From: Chloroflexota bacterium
GTDB taxonomy: Bacteria > Chloroflexota > Dehalococcoidia > SHYD01
Direction: 5' to 3'
DNA length: 55,343 nucleotides
NCBI GenBank assembly: GCA_016190485.1
Contig: JACPQN010000091.1
Location: 1-55,343 of the forward strand
Shown here: positions 49,173 to 55,343 of the stretch, piece by piece
Layout of the letters: each line of letters opens with the position of its first letter
Position numbering within the stretch: position 1 is the first letter of the stretch
Program-made: the position numbers and the translations under genes
Notes under the pieces: generated by a model
The model's database searches: none
The model's input: only the letters and a program-made list of their open reading frames with translations
Told to the model about the DNA's origin: nothing

Positions 49173-51614
49173 GTGATGGCCATGGCCACAGCATCCCGGC
49201 TTACTGGACGGTTTCAACAAATGGCCCTGTGGCCCAGACTCGTCCTCGCGGTCACAGCAGGTTTTCTGCTCCTCTTCGGCATCTTTGGCTGGCTCAGCCT
49301 ACAGGCCGTCAACGACAGCACGGCCCGCGTGCTCGCAGAGCGCCTGGTGATCACGCAGATGGCTGCCCGCGACCTGGACGCCTTCCTCACGCGGGCTTTC
49401 TATGAGCTGGAGAAAGCCACAGAATTTGCCGCTTTTGATCCCAGGGCTCCCTCACAGGCGGAGGAGGTCCATATACTGGCCCACACCTACGGTCGCGTGG
49501 GCACGTTCGCCCTGGGGGTGTATTACCTCGCCCCCGATGGCAAGGTGGTGTTGGCGGAGCCGCCCAGCAGAGCGCAGTCAGGCAAAGACTTGGCACCAGA
49601 GGAGCACAGCAGACACGTTAGGAAGATACAGGAGGCCGGGCGGCGTGGTGTTTCGGACCCCTTTGTGGACCCGTACAGTGGCAAACCGACTGTAGCCCTG
49701 ACGGTGCCCGTGCTTGCCCGGGATGGCCGTCTCGTGTCTGTACTGAGTGGCCTCATTGACGTGAGCGGCGCTGAGGTTGCGGGGCCCCTGCGGTACGCCA
49801 GAGATCTGGGCCATACGGGCCACGCGGAGCTGGTGGACCATCGCGGTCTCGTGATCGCCGGCACGGACTACGCGAGCTTCCTGAGGCCGGGAGAGCACAT
49901 GGACTTCTATATGAGAATGCTGAGCAGTGGTAGTGTGGCTGTGGAGAATACCCGCTATGTTCCCTGGCACCCTGTGCCTGAGGGACGACAGGATGAGCGC
50001 CATATCATGGCCTTTGTCTCTCTTGCCGAGGCCCCCTGGGGCGTGTCAGTCGGGGGCGTGGACTGGGAGACCCTGGCTCCGGTGACAAGGCTCCGGAATG
50101 CCATGCTCGTTGGCGGCGCGGCAACCCTGGTGGCCCTGTGGCTGCTGGCGTTGCTGGGCGCCAGGCTTCTGGTGCGCCCCGTGAAGCTTCTTACCACAGC
50201 AGCCCAGCGCATGGCCGCAGGAGACCTCCAGCCGGCCATCTCCGTGAGCGAGGGGGGCGAGATCGGCCTCCTGGCAGACAGCCTGGAGATGATGCGGGCT
50301 CAGCTTAGGGAATCCATGGACAGGATGCGGCGCTGGGGTGAAGAGCTGGAAACCAAGGTGAACGAGCGGACTCAGGAGCTGGCCACTCGCAATCGCCAGC
50401 TTGCCGCGGTTACCGCCGTGGCTACGGCGGCCAACGAGGTTCGGGACGTGGAGAGCATGCTGGACCGCTGCCTCCAGGTGATCCTAAGGCACACAGGAAT
50501 GGACACCGGCGCCCTCCGCCTGCTGGACCCCGAGCGCAACCAGTTGGTTATTGCCGCGGCCCGGGGCGATTTCTCCGGCTTCCCATGCCGCCAGCAAGCC
50601 GTGGCGCTGGGCGCCTGTCCCTGTGGCCGGGTTGCGTCCGTTGCCGCGCCGCTGTTCCTTGGGCCGGAAGAGCGCCAAAACCTGCAGCCGCCGTGCAGCG
50701 CCCCTGGCGCCCGGGGCCTCGCGATTCTGCCTCTGGTGTCCCCCAAAGGCGTCCTCGGCGTGCTCTCCCTTTCTCGGCTGGGGGGAGGCCCGCCGGAGGC
50801 TGAAGACGGGGAGACGCTGGCGGCCATATGCAGCCAGCTAGCGGTGGCGCTGGAGAATGCGCAACTCCTCCGGGAGCTGGCGCAGCTTCAGGCCCAGCAT
50901 GAACTGGACCGCCTGAAGACCGAGTTCATCTCTGCGGTTTCCCACGAGCTACGCACCCCACTGGGTATCATCAAAGGCTACGCCAGCGCGCTCTCCCTGG
51001 AGGATGTGGCCATAGACCCCTCCATCCGGCGAGAGTTTCTCCAGGTAGTGGAAGAAGAGGCGGACAAGCTGCAACAGATGATTGAGGAGTTACTAGACAC
51101 CTCACGACTCCAGGCGGGCAGGCTTCAGGTGGACCCCAGGCCCGTCTCCCTGAAGGAGCTGCTGGATGTCGCCTTACACAGAGCAGCGCCCGTGGTGCAA
51201 CAAGGCGGCCACGTCCTGAAGACGCCTCAACTCCCGGAAAAGGTTATGGTGAACGCCGACCCAGGTCGAGTGGAGCAGGTGCTCTACAATCTGCTGGACA
51301 ACGCCGTCCGCTACTCTTCTCCGGGCACGCCGATAGAGATAGGGGTAGACCTGGCGGGAGATGAGATCAGCATTTCCGTGACGGACCACGGTGAGGGGAT
51401 TCCATCGCCTGATCTGGAACACATCTTTGAACCCTTCTATCGCGGGGCAACTGCGCAAAGGGGAAGCACCCGGGGCGTGGGACTGGGGCTGGCTATCTGC
51501 CAGGGCATCGTAAAGGCCCATGGCGGAAGGCTGTGGGTGGACAGCGTGCTCACCAAGGGGAGCACGTTTATCTTCACTCTTCCGGTGATCGCGCAGCCGA
51601 TCAGCGCAGCCTGA
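49173..51614 (+). CDS. Membrane sensor histidine kinase (Cache-HAMP-GAF-HisKA-HATPase)
   Basis: An 813-residue kinase. The first membrane helix is at 21-43 (PRLVLAVTAGFLLLFGIFGW). A double-Cache-like extracytoplasmic sensor spans 45-300 (TYGRVGTFALGVYYLAPDGK, SDPFVDPYSGKPTVALTVPV). The second membrane helix is at about 310-334, followed by HAMP, then a GAF domain 410-560 with Cys472, Cys482, Cys484 and Cys508. HisKA has ISAVSHELRTPLGIIKGY with His591, and the ATPase has NLLDNAVRYSS, DHGEGIP and GVGLGLAI. It responds to an external signal and perhaps to redox or oxygen through the GAF Cys residues. The response regulator follows 39 bases later. Start codons at 49173, 49176 or 49182 are possible. 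Confidence 0.92.
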   Translation: MMAMATASRLTGRFQQMALWPRLVLAVTAGFLLLFGIFGWLSLQAVNDSTARVLAERLVITQMAARDLDAFLTRAFYELEKATEFAAFDPRAPSQAEEVHILAHTYGRVGTFALGVYYLAPDGKVVLAEPPSRAQSGKDLAPEEHSRHVRKIQEAGRRGVSDPFVDPYSGKPTVALTVPVLARDGRLVSVLSGLIDVSGAEVAGPLRYARDLGHTGHAELVDHRGLVIAGTDYASFLRPGEHMDFYMRMLSSGSVAVENTRYVPWHPVPEGRQDERHIMAFVSLAEAPWGVSVGGVDWETLAPVTRLRNAMLVGGAATLVALWLLALLGARLLVRPVKLLTTAAQRMAAGDLQPAISVSEGGEIGLLADSLEMMRAQLRESMDRMRRWGEELETKVNERTQELATRNRQLAAVTAVATAANEVRDVESMLDRCLQVILRHTGMDTGALRLLDPERNQLVIAAARGDFSGFPCRQQAVALGACPCGRVASVAAPLFLGPEERQNLQPPCSAPGARGLAILPLVSPKGVLGVLSLSRLGGGPPEAEDGETLAAICSQLAVALENAQLLRELAQLQAQHELDRLKTEFISAVSHELRTPLGIIKGYASALSLEDVAIDPSIRREFLQVVEEEADKLQQMIEELLDTSRLQAGRLQVDPRPVSLKELLDVALHRAAPVVQQGGHVLKTPQLPEKVMVNADPGRVEQVLYNLLDNAVRYSSPGTPIEIGVDLAGDEISISVTDHGEGIPSPDLEHIFEPFYRGATAQRGSTRGVGLGLAICQGIVKAHGGRLWVDSVLTKGSTFIFTLPVIAQPISAA

Positions 51615-51653
51615 GCCGAAGCGGCCGCTCGGAATGGGACGGGCGAGGTTGTG

Positions 51654-52349
51654 ATGACGCCGACAGACGTGCTGGTGGTGGAGGACGAGCCACGGTTTCA
51701 GCGCCTCATCCGCTTTGTCCTGGAGGCTGGTGGCTATCGCGTACGCCAGGCTGCCTCCGGCGGAGAGTGCCTCCAGGCAGTGGCCCAGCAGTTCCCTGAC
51801 CTGCTCATCCTCGACCTTATGCTTCCCGACCTGGACGGCTTCGAGGTCTGCCGACGGGTGAGGGAGGTATCCGCCGTCCCAATCATCATCCTCACGGCCA
51901 AGGGCGCTGAAGAAGACAAGGTGAAGGGGCTACGCCTTGGCGCCGACGACTATGTGGTGAAGCCATTCTCCGCCCAGGAGCTCCTCGCCAGAGTAGAGGC
52001 GGTGCTGCGCCGGTCACCCCCATCCCACGCGCCCCAGGGCCAACCTTCCTTCGTCTGGGGAGACCTCCGCATCGACTTTCTCTCTCATACCGTCACCGTG
52101 AGAGACAAGCAGCTCCATCTATCACCCACGGAGTACCGCCTGCTGCACGAACTGGCGCTCCACTCCGGCAGAGTACTCACTTCGGACGAGCTGCTGGAGA
52201 AGGTCTGGGGGCCCAGCTACCGCGGCGAGCACGAGGTGCTCAGAGTAGCGGTGTGGCGGCTCCGCCAGAAGCTGGAGGAAGACCCTCCCAACCTGCAGTT
52301 CATTCGGACCATCCCTGGGGTGGGATACCTGCTGGGCAGTCCGTCCTAG
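51654..52349 (+). CDS. OmpR-family response regulator
   Basis: A 231-residue regulator. The receiver domain has acidic pair EDE at 10-12, the phosphoacceptor Asp54 (LILDLMLPDLDG), then IIILTAKG and the Lys in DDYVVKPF. The C-terminal winged helix (130-228) has LRIDFLSHTVTVRDKQLHLS, LSPTEYRLLHELALHSGRVL and EHEVLRVAVWRLRQKLEEDP, the recognition helix. ATG at 51654 has GAGG at 5 bases; GTG 51651 is too close. It should be phosphorylated by the kinase just upstream. The repeats at 52409-52460, directly after its stop, are a natural target. Confidence 0.94.
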   Translation: MTPTDVLVVEDEPRFQRLIRFVLEAGGYRVRQAASGGECLQAVAQQFPDLLILDLMLPDLDGFEVCRRVREVSAVPIIILTAKGAEEDKVKGLRLGADDYVVKPFSAQELLARVEAVLRRSPPSHAPQGQPSFVWGDLRIDFLSHTVTVRDKQLHLSPTEYRLLHELALHSGRVLTSDELLEKVWGPSYRGEHEVLRVAVWRLRQKLEEDPPNLQFIRTIPGVGYLLGSPS

Positions 52350-52408
52350 GGAAAGCTTTTGCCAGTCGAGCGGGAGTCCAACGGACTCCTGCTTTCGTTT
52401 TCCCTACT

Positions 52409-52460
52409 TTGTTACAGAACTGTTACGAACCGCCCAGGCCTTGTTACGGATTGGTAACAG
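52409..52460 (+). promoter_or_regulatory. Four copies of a YTGTTACNRA motif, likely operator of the adjacent response regulator
   Basis: TTGTTACAGA (52409), CTGTTACGAA (52420) and TTGTTACGGA (52441) are direct repeats, spaced 11 and 21 bases, that is on one helix face. A fourth copy (CTGTTACCAA) is inverted at 52451-52460. OmpR-family regulators bind direct repeats about 10-11 bases apart. A promoter may follow: TTGCAT at 52463 and GATTAT at 52486, 17 bases apart, upstream of the cupredoxin gene. Confidence 0.6.
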
Positions 52461-52519
52461 GATTGCATGCTACAAGGAGAGTAGGGATTATCCTGCTAGC
52501 GCAAGAAAGGAGCGAGCAG

Positions 52520-53050
52520 ATGAACAGGAATCTGACCTCGTGGGTCGTCGCGGGGGGCCTGGCCGTGGTGCTCTTGGCGGCCGCGTCCGGAGTGGCTTCA
52601 GCACAGCTCGCCAAACCCGGCATTCCCTCTGGTGAGAGGACCTTCTACGTGACGGGGCTGGAGTACAAGGGGTCTACCAGCACCAAGGACCTGGCCGCGC
52701 CTACCGTGGACCCCAAGACCTTGGGCGACGGCTATCGCTACAAGAAACCCGGCGACGCCGACAAGAGCGACGCCACCAAGTGGGAGGTCTCCACCTACCG
52801 CTGGGAGCCGGGAGTCATGCAGGCTTTCCAGGGGGACAAGATCAACCTGGTTGGCTTCATCGTCAACGGTGATAAGCACAAGACCTGGATCGAGGACCCG
52901 GCGGGCGGGACCGTGATGAAGGAGCAGGACTGGAACCGGGGGCGAGAGTATAAGGTCTCTTTTGTCGCCGACAAGGCTGGCTTCTACATCCTGCACTGCG
53001 ACGAGCATGACCCCAGCATGACCGCCTACATCGTCGCCCAGCCGCGATAA
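52520..53050 (+). CDS. Secreted cupredoxin-domain protein
   Basis: A 176-residue exported protein. A signal peptide (SWVVAGGLAVVLLAAASGVA then SAQ) is followed by a cupredoxin fold. Candidate type-1 copper ligands are His120 (GDKHKTW), Cys160 and His163 (HCDEHDPSM) and Met167; the C-x2-H-x3-M spacing is one shorter than in plastocyanin (x4). It could be a soluble electron carrier for the oxidase genes downstream. ATG at 52520 has AAAGGAG upstream, and the longer frame overlaps the regulator gene. It lies 59 bases after the operator repeats, and a hairpin follows its stop. Confidence 0.85.
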   Translation: MNRNLTSWVVAGGLAVVLLAAASGVASAQLAKPGIPSGERTFYVTGLEYKGSTSTKDLAAPTVDPKTLGDGYRYKKPGDADKSDATKWEVSTYRWEPGVMQAFQGDKINLVGFIVNGDKHKTWIEDPAGGTVMKEQDWNRGREYKVSFVADKAGFYILHCDEHDPSMTAYIVAQPR

Positions 53051-53095
53051 CATCCCGGCACGCAAAACCAGCCGGCCTAGAGCTCAAAAAAAGGC

Positions 53096-53131
53096 CTTGG
53101 GCCCCGGGATAACGGTCTCCCGGGGCCCAAG
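53096..53131 (-). terminator. Strong hairpin with a T-run on the minus strand only
   Basis: CTTGGGCCCCGGGA and TCCCGGGGCCCAAG form a 14-bp perfect stem with an 8-base loop. The plus strand has AAAAAAA just before it, so the T-run is on the minus strand (GGCC then TTTTTTT). No minus-strand gene ends here in this window. On the plus strand it could still slow transcription between the two cupredoxin genes. Confidence 0.6.
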
Positions 53132-53167
53132 CGTACAAGGCTGTGCTGATACGAAGCGAGGTAATCG

Positions 53168-53665
53168 GTGCGCAAGCATCTGGGCATCTGGCTGCTTCCG
53201 CTAGCTGCGCTGCTCACAGCGTGTGAATACCCCGGGACGCCCCACCCGCTGGCGGAAGCTGCCCAGGCAGACAAGGGCGCCCAGGCTGCACGGGCGCCCG
53301 GTGCGTCTCAGCCGTCTCTGGCATCCAGCGCATCGCAAGCCGCCCAATCCTCCGCGCCTAGGGACGGCCAGAGTGCGACTGTGCTCCAAGGCAGGGTAGG
53401 GGTGACCCAGAAGGACTTCAAGCTGGATCCGGACAACCTGACGGTGAAAGCTGGCGCGGTGACCTTCGTGTTGAAGAACGAAGGGCGCTACACTCACGAT
53501 TTCCGAGTGGAGGGGCAGGGGACCGATGCCAAGGCGCCGAAGGTGGGGAGCGGGCGCACCCAGGAGTGGCGCGTCACCCTGAAACCCGGCACCTACCGCA
53601 TCTCCTGTCCTATCAGTAATCATGCCGACCGGGGCATGGTAGGCGCCCTCACGGTGGTGCCGTAA
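53168..53665 (+). CDS. Cupredoxin-domain lipoprotein
   Basis: A 165-residue lipoprotein. GTG at 53168 starts MRKHLGIWLLPLAALLTAC with the lipidated Cys19. Residues 25-70 are an Ala/Ser/Gln-rich tether. The cupredoxin domain has ligands His110 (YTHDF), Cys147, His152 and Met157 (CPISNHADRGM), the classical C-x4-H-x4-M pattern of small blue copper proteins. Anchored at the outer face of the membrane, it could pass electrons to or from the CydA-like protein in the next gene (21 bases on). It is probably a paralogue in function, not in sequence, of the preceding cupredoxin. Confidence 0.85.
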   Translation: MRKHLGIWLLPLAALLTACEYPGTPHPLAEAAQADKGAQAARAPGASQPSLASSASQAAQSSAPRDGQSATVLQGRVGVTQKDFKLDPDNLTVKAGAVTFVLKNEGRYTHDFRVEGQGTDAKAPKVGSGRTQEWRVTLKPGTYRISCPISNHADRGMVGALTVVP

Positions 53666-53686
53666 CTTGAACGGGCGAGCGACCGC

Positions 53687-55084
53687 GTGCCCATAGACGT
53701 GCCCGTCATCGGCGCGCGCTCCGCCGTTTGGATCGCCAGCCAGCTCCACCTCTTCTTTGCCGCCTTCGTCCTGGGAGCGCCCATCTTCATCGTCATCTGC
53801 GAGTGGTGGGGGCAGCGTGCTGGGGATCCTCGCTACGAGCGTCTGGCGGTGGAAACCATGAAGGTGGTGACCATCGCCTACAGCTTCACGGCGATCACCG
53901 GGGCTGCCTTCGGCTTCGTCCTTATGGGCGCGTATAGCCAAGTGATGGCCCACCTCTTCGAGCAGATGGGCTTTATCTTCGGCCTGTACGTCCTCTTCTT
54001 CTTCCTAGAAACGCTGCTGATGTACCTGTACTGGTACACCTGGGAACCGCTGGCTCAGCGCAAGGGCGTCCACATCTCTATCGGGATCTCCCTGAACGTG
54101 GTGGGCACGGTGGTGATGCTGCTCATGAATACCGTGGGATCGTACATGCTGTCGCCGCCTGAGGCAGGGGAAGCCGCCAGCCTCTGGGAGCTGATCAACA
54201 ACCCCACCTGGAGCGGGCTTAACCTCCACCGTTTCATTGCCAACATCACCCTGGGTGGTTTCATGGTGGCGCTCTTTGCCGCGTTCATGTTCTTGACCAC
54301 CAAGACTCGAGAGGACCGAGCGTTTTACGACTGGATGGGGTTCATCGGCAACTTCATCGGCGTGGCAACGCTCATGGCTCTGCCCCTGGCCGGGTATATC
54401 TACGCCAAGGAGATCTTTCTCTACGACGCGGCTATCGCCACCTTTCTCATGGCCGATAAGCTCTCATGGTTCTTCGTGTTGCAGGGCTTCTTGGTGAGCC
54501 TGCTCTTCCTGGGAGCCAACTACTACATGTGGATGAGCATCCGCCGCATCACTGGAGCGGAGGTATACCTGGGCTATATGCGCCCCACCTTTGCGGTCAT
54601 GTGGGTCGGCGCTGTCATCTGGATGACGCCTCAGAACTTCCTGCCGGACCTCACCACCGCCGTACCCGCCGGCGTCACACGGGAGGAATTGATTATTCCG
54701 GAGCGGGCCGCCTTCATCGGCCTGATGATGGCGAAAGCCCTGGCGGTGACGGCCATCATCATGTTCACCTTCCTCACCTATATGATCTACCGGCGCGCCA
54801 TCGCTCTCGGCAGCATCCGCTGGGGCGAGATTGCGCCTCAGGCCCAGTACGCGCTGGTGTTCATCCCCGCGGTGGCGGTGTACACCATGGGGCTCATGGG
54901 CGCCATCCGGGAGCTGGCCAGACAGGACTGGCATGTCTACTCGGTGCTGCGGGACACGACCCCCTACTGGTATACCACCTCCCTTGCCCATACCAGCATC
55001 ATGGTGGCCATCGCGACGCTGGCCTTTTTTGCTCTGATGGCGTTCATCTTCTGGGTGGGCTTCAAGCTAGGCAAGACGGCGTGA
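53687..55084 (+). CDS. CydA-like cytochrome bd-family membrane subunit (no canonical Q-loop motif)
   Basis: A 465-residue protein with about nine membrane helices. SQLHLFFAAFVLGAPIFIVI contains His21, where CydA has the b595 ligand, and NLHRFIANITLGGFMVALFA contains His181, where CydA has the b558 ligand. GYIYAKEIFLYD and NFIGVATLMALPLAG follow. The GRQPW motif and Q-loop region of canonical cytochrome bd quinol oxidase are not seen. Such CydA-like proteins occur in Chloroflexota and archaea with unknown donors. The start is GTG 53687, 21 bases after the lipoprotein. A CydB-like partner is not seen here; the next gene is a short membrane protein. The donor may be the cupredoxins rather than quinol. 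Confidence 0.85.
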   Translation: MPIDVPVIGARSAVWIASQLHLFFAAFVLGAPIFIVICEWWGQRAGDPRYERLAVETMKVVTIAYSFTAITGAAFGFVLMGAYSQVMAHLFEQMGFIFGLYVLFFFLETLLMYLYWYTWEPLAQRKGVHISIGISLNVVGTVVMLLMNTVGSYMLSPPEAGEAASLWELINNPTWSGLNLHRFIANITLGGFMVALFAAFMFLTTKTREDRAFYDWMGFIGNFIGVATLMALPLAGYIYAKEIFLYDAAIATFLMADKLSWFFVLQGFLVSLLFLGANYYMWMSIRRITGAEVYLGYMRPTFAVMWVGAVIWMTPQNFLPDLTTAVPAGVTREELIIPERAAFIGLMMAKALAVTAIIMFTFLTYMIYRRAIALGSIRWGEIAPQAQYALVFIPAVAVYTMGLMGAIRELARQDWHVYSVLRDTTPYWYTTSLAHTSIMVAIATLAFFALMAFIFWVGFKLGKTA

Positions 55085-55095
55085 GGGGCTGACGG

Positions 55096-55343
55096 ATGAC
55101 GACCCGTTCAGAACAGGTATCTCAAGTGGAGGGGACAGGCACAGAACGCGGTCGTCTTCGCTCTATGACGCGACTGCGGTACATCATTGTGGCCCTCCTG
55201 GTGATTATCTGGGTGGGGCTGCCTATGGTGCCCTCGGAAACCGGACTGAGATTCGGTTTCGGTTTTCAGCTCTTTTTCACCGTTGCCCTCGCTCTGGGCG
55301 CGCTGTTCTTCTGGTTCCTGGGGCTGGAACGCATTCCCTATCC
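55096..55343 (+). CDS. Membrane protein, cut by the window edge
   Basis: The frame starts ATG at 55096 (MTTRSEQVSQVEGTGTERGR), 11 bases after the CydA-like stop, and stays open to the right edge. After a hydrophilic N-terminus comes a helix, YIIVALLVIIWVGLPMVP, a polar loop, and a second helix, FTVALALGALFFWFLGL. It is probably the next subunit of the oxidase operon. No family can be named from 82 residues. Confidence 0.65.
   Translation, partial: MTTRSEQVSQVEGTGTERGRLRSMTRLRYIIVALLVIIWVGLPMVPSETGLRFGFGFQLFFTVALALGALFFWFLGLERIPY

Noticed and set aside
48919-49194. A 91-codon minus-strand gene upstream of the kinase
   Set aside because: No ribosome site or domain pattern is visible and it runs into the kinase start. 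The gap looks like a leader region.

Overview
The window is GC-rich DNA with dense coding on both strands and no long non-coding stretch. Gene content suggests an uncultured Chloroflexota, perhaps Dehalococcoidia or SAR202-like: class III CoA-transferases, MmgE/PrpD proteins, a tricarballylate-dehydrogenase-like flavoprotein, a PspA/PspAA/PspAB/HtpX set, a zinc-ribbon adenylate cyclase-AAA-TPR protein, and small palindromic mobile repeats in the intergenic gaps. This placement is inferred from gene families only; no rRNA or other marker gene is present.

Layout. 1-7.3 kb: a cut-off glycosyltransferase, a small zinc-ribbon protein, a fused electron-transfer flavoprotein (beta+alpha) and a 1395-residue cyclase/ATPase/TPR regulator. 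7.4-17.5 kb: tRNA-His and tRNA-Arg, then a carboxylic-acid catabolic region. On the plus strand it holds MmgE/PrpD, an isocitrate-lyase/PEP-mutase family lyase and a second MmgE/PrpD. Converging from the minus strand are two class III CoA-transferases, an ABC solute-binding lipoprotein and a TcuA-like FAD dehydrogenase, with a good promoter at 17468-17496. 17.6-25.2 kb: scattered metabolic genes (dienelactone hydrolase, WD40-like propeller, amidohydrolase, two SDRs, an antitoxin-like protein) separated by two families of MITE-like repeats, some with clear target-site duplications. 25.2-28.6 kb: a 2-oxoacid:ferredoxin oxidoreductase operon (gamma-delta fusion, alpha, beta, small zinc ribbon). 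28.9-31.7 kb: a membrane-stress set, pspA-pspAA converging on htpX-pspAB. 31.8-38.9 kb: a secreted repeat protein with an LPXTG-like tail, an epimerase, then a co-directional run (DUF815 ATPase, MBL hydrolase, membrane protein, amidohydrolase, ThpR, zinc-ribbon protein). 39-48.1 kb: a UDP-glucose dehydrogenase-like gene followed by a NuoE/NuoF/FdhA-like redox set, interrupted by a small protein and a retropepsin-like protease, and ending in a GltD/NfnB-like flavoprotein. 48.1-48.8 kb: a HepT/MntA toxin-antitoxin pair whose toxin carries an in-frame amber codon. 49.1-55.3 kb: a histidine kinase and response regulator, a repeated operator-like motif, two cupredoxins, a CydA-like membrane oxidase subunit and a cut-off membrane protein.

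How the genes may work together. The 7.7-17.4 kb genes look like uptake (solute-binding protein), CoA activation (a probable heteromeric CoA-transferase), oxidation (TcuA-like) and dehydration/cleavage (PrpD- and PrpB-like) of a branched or tricarboxylic acid. The ETF and oxoacid:ferredoxin oxidoreductase would carry electrons from such pathways. The 40-48 kb redox set keeps NADH/FMN-binding motifs, but its FDH-like subunit has Asp where formate dehydrogenases have Cys/Sec, so its substrate is open. The two-component system sits directly before the cupredoxin/CydA-like operon, and four copies of one 10-bp motif lie between them; these are a plausible operator for that regulator.
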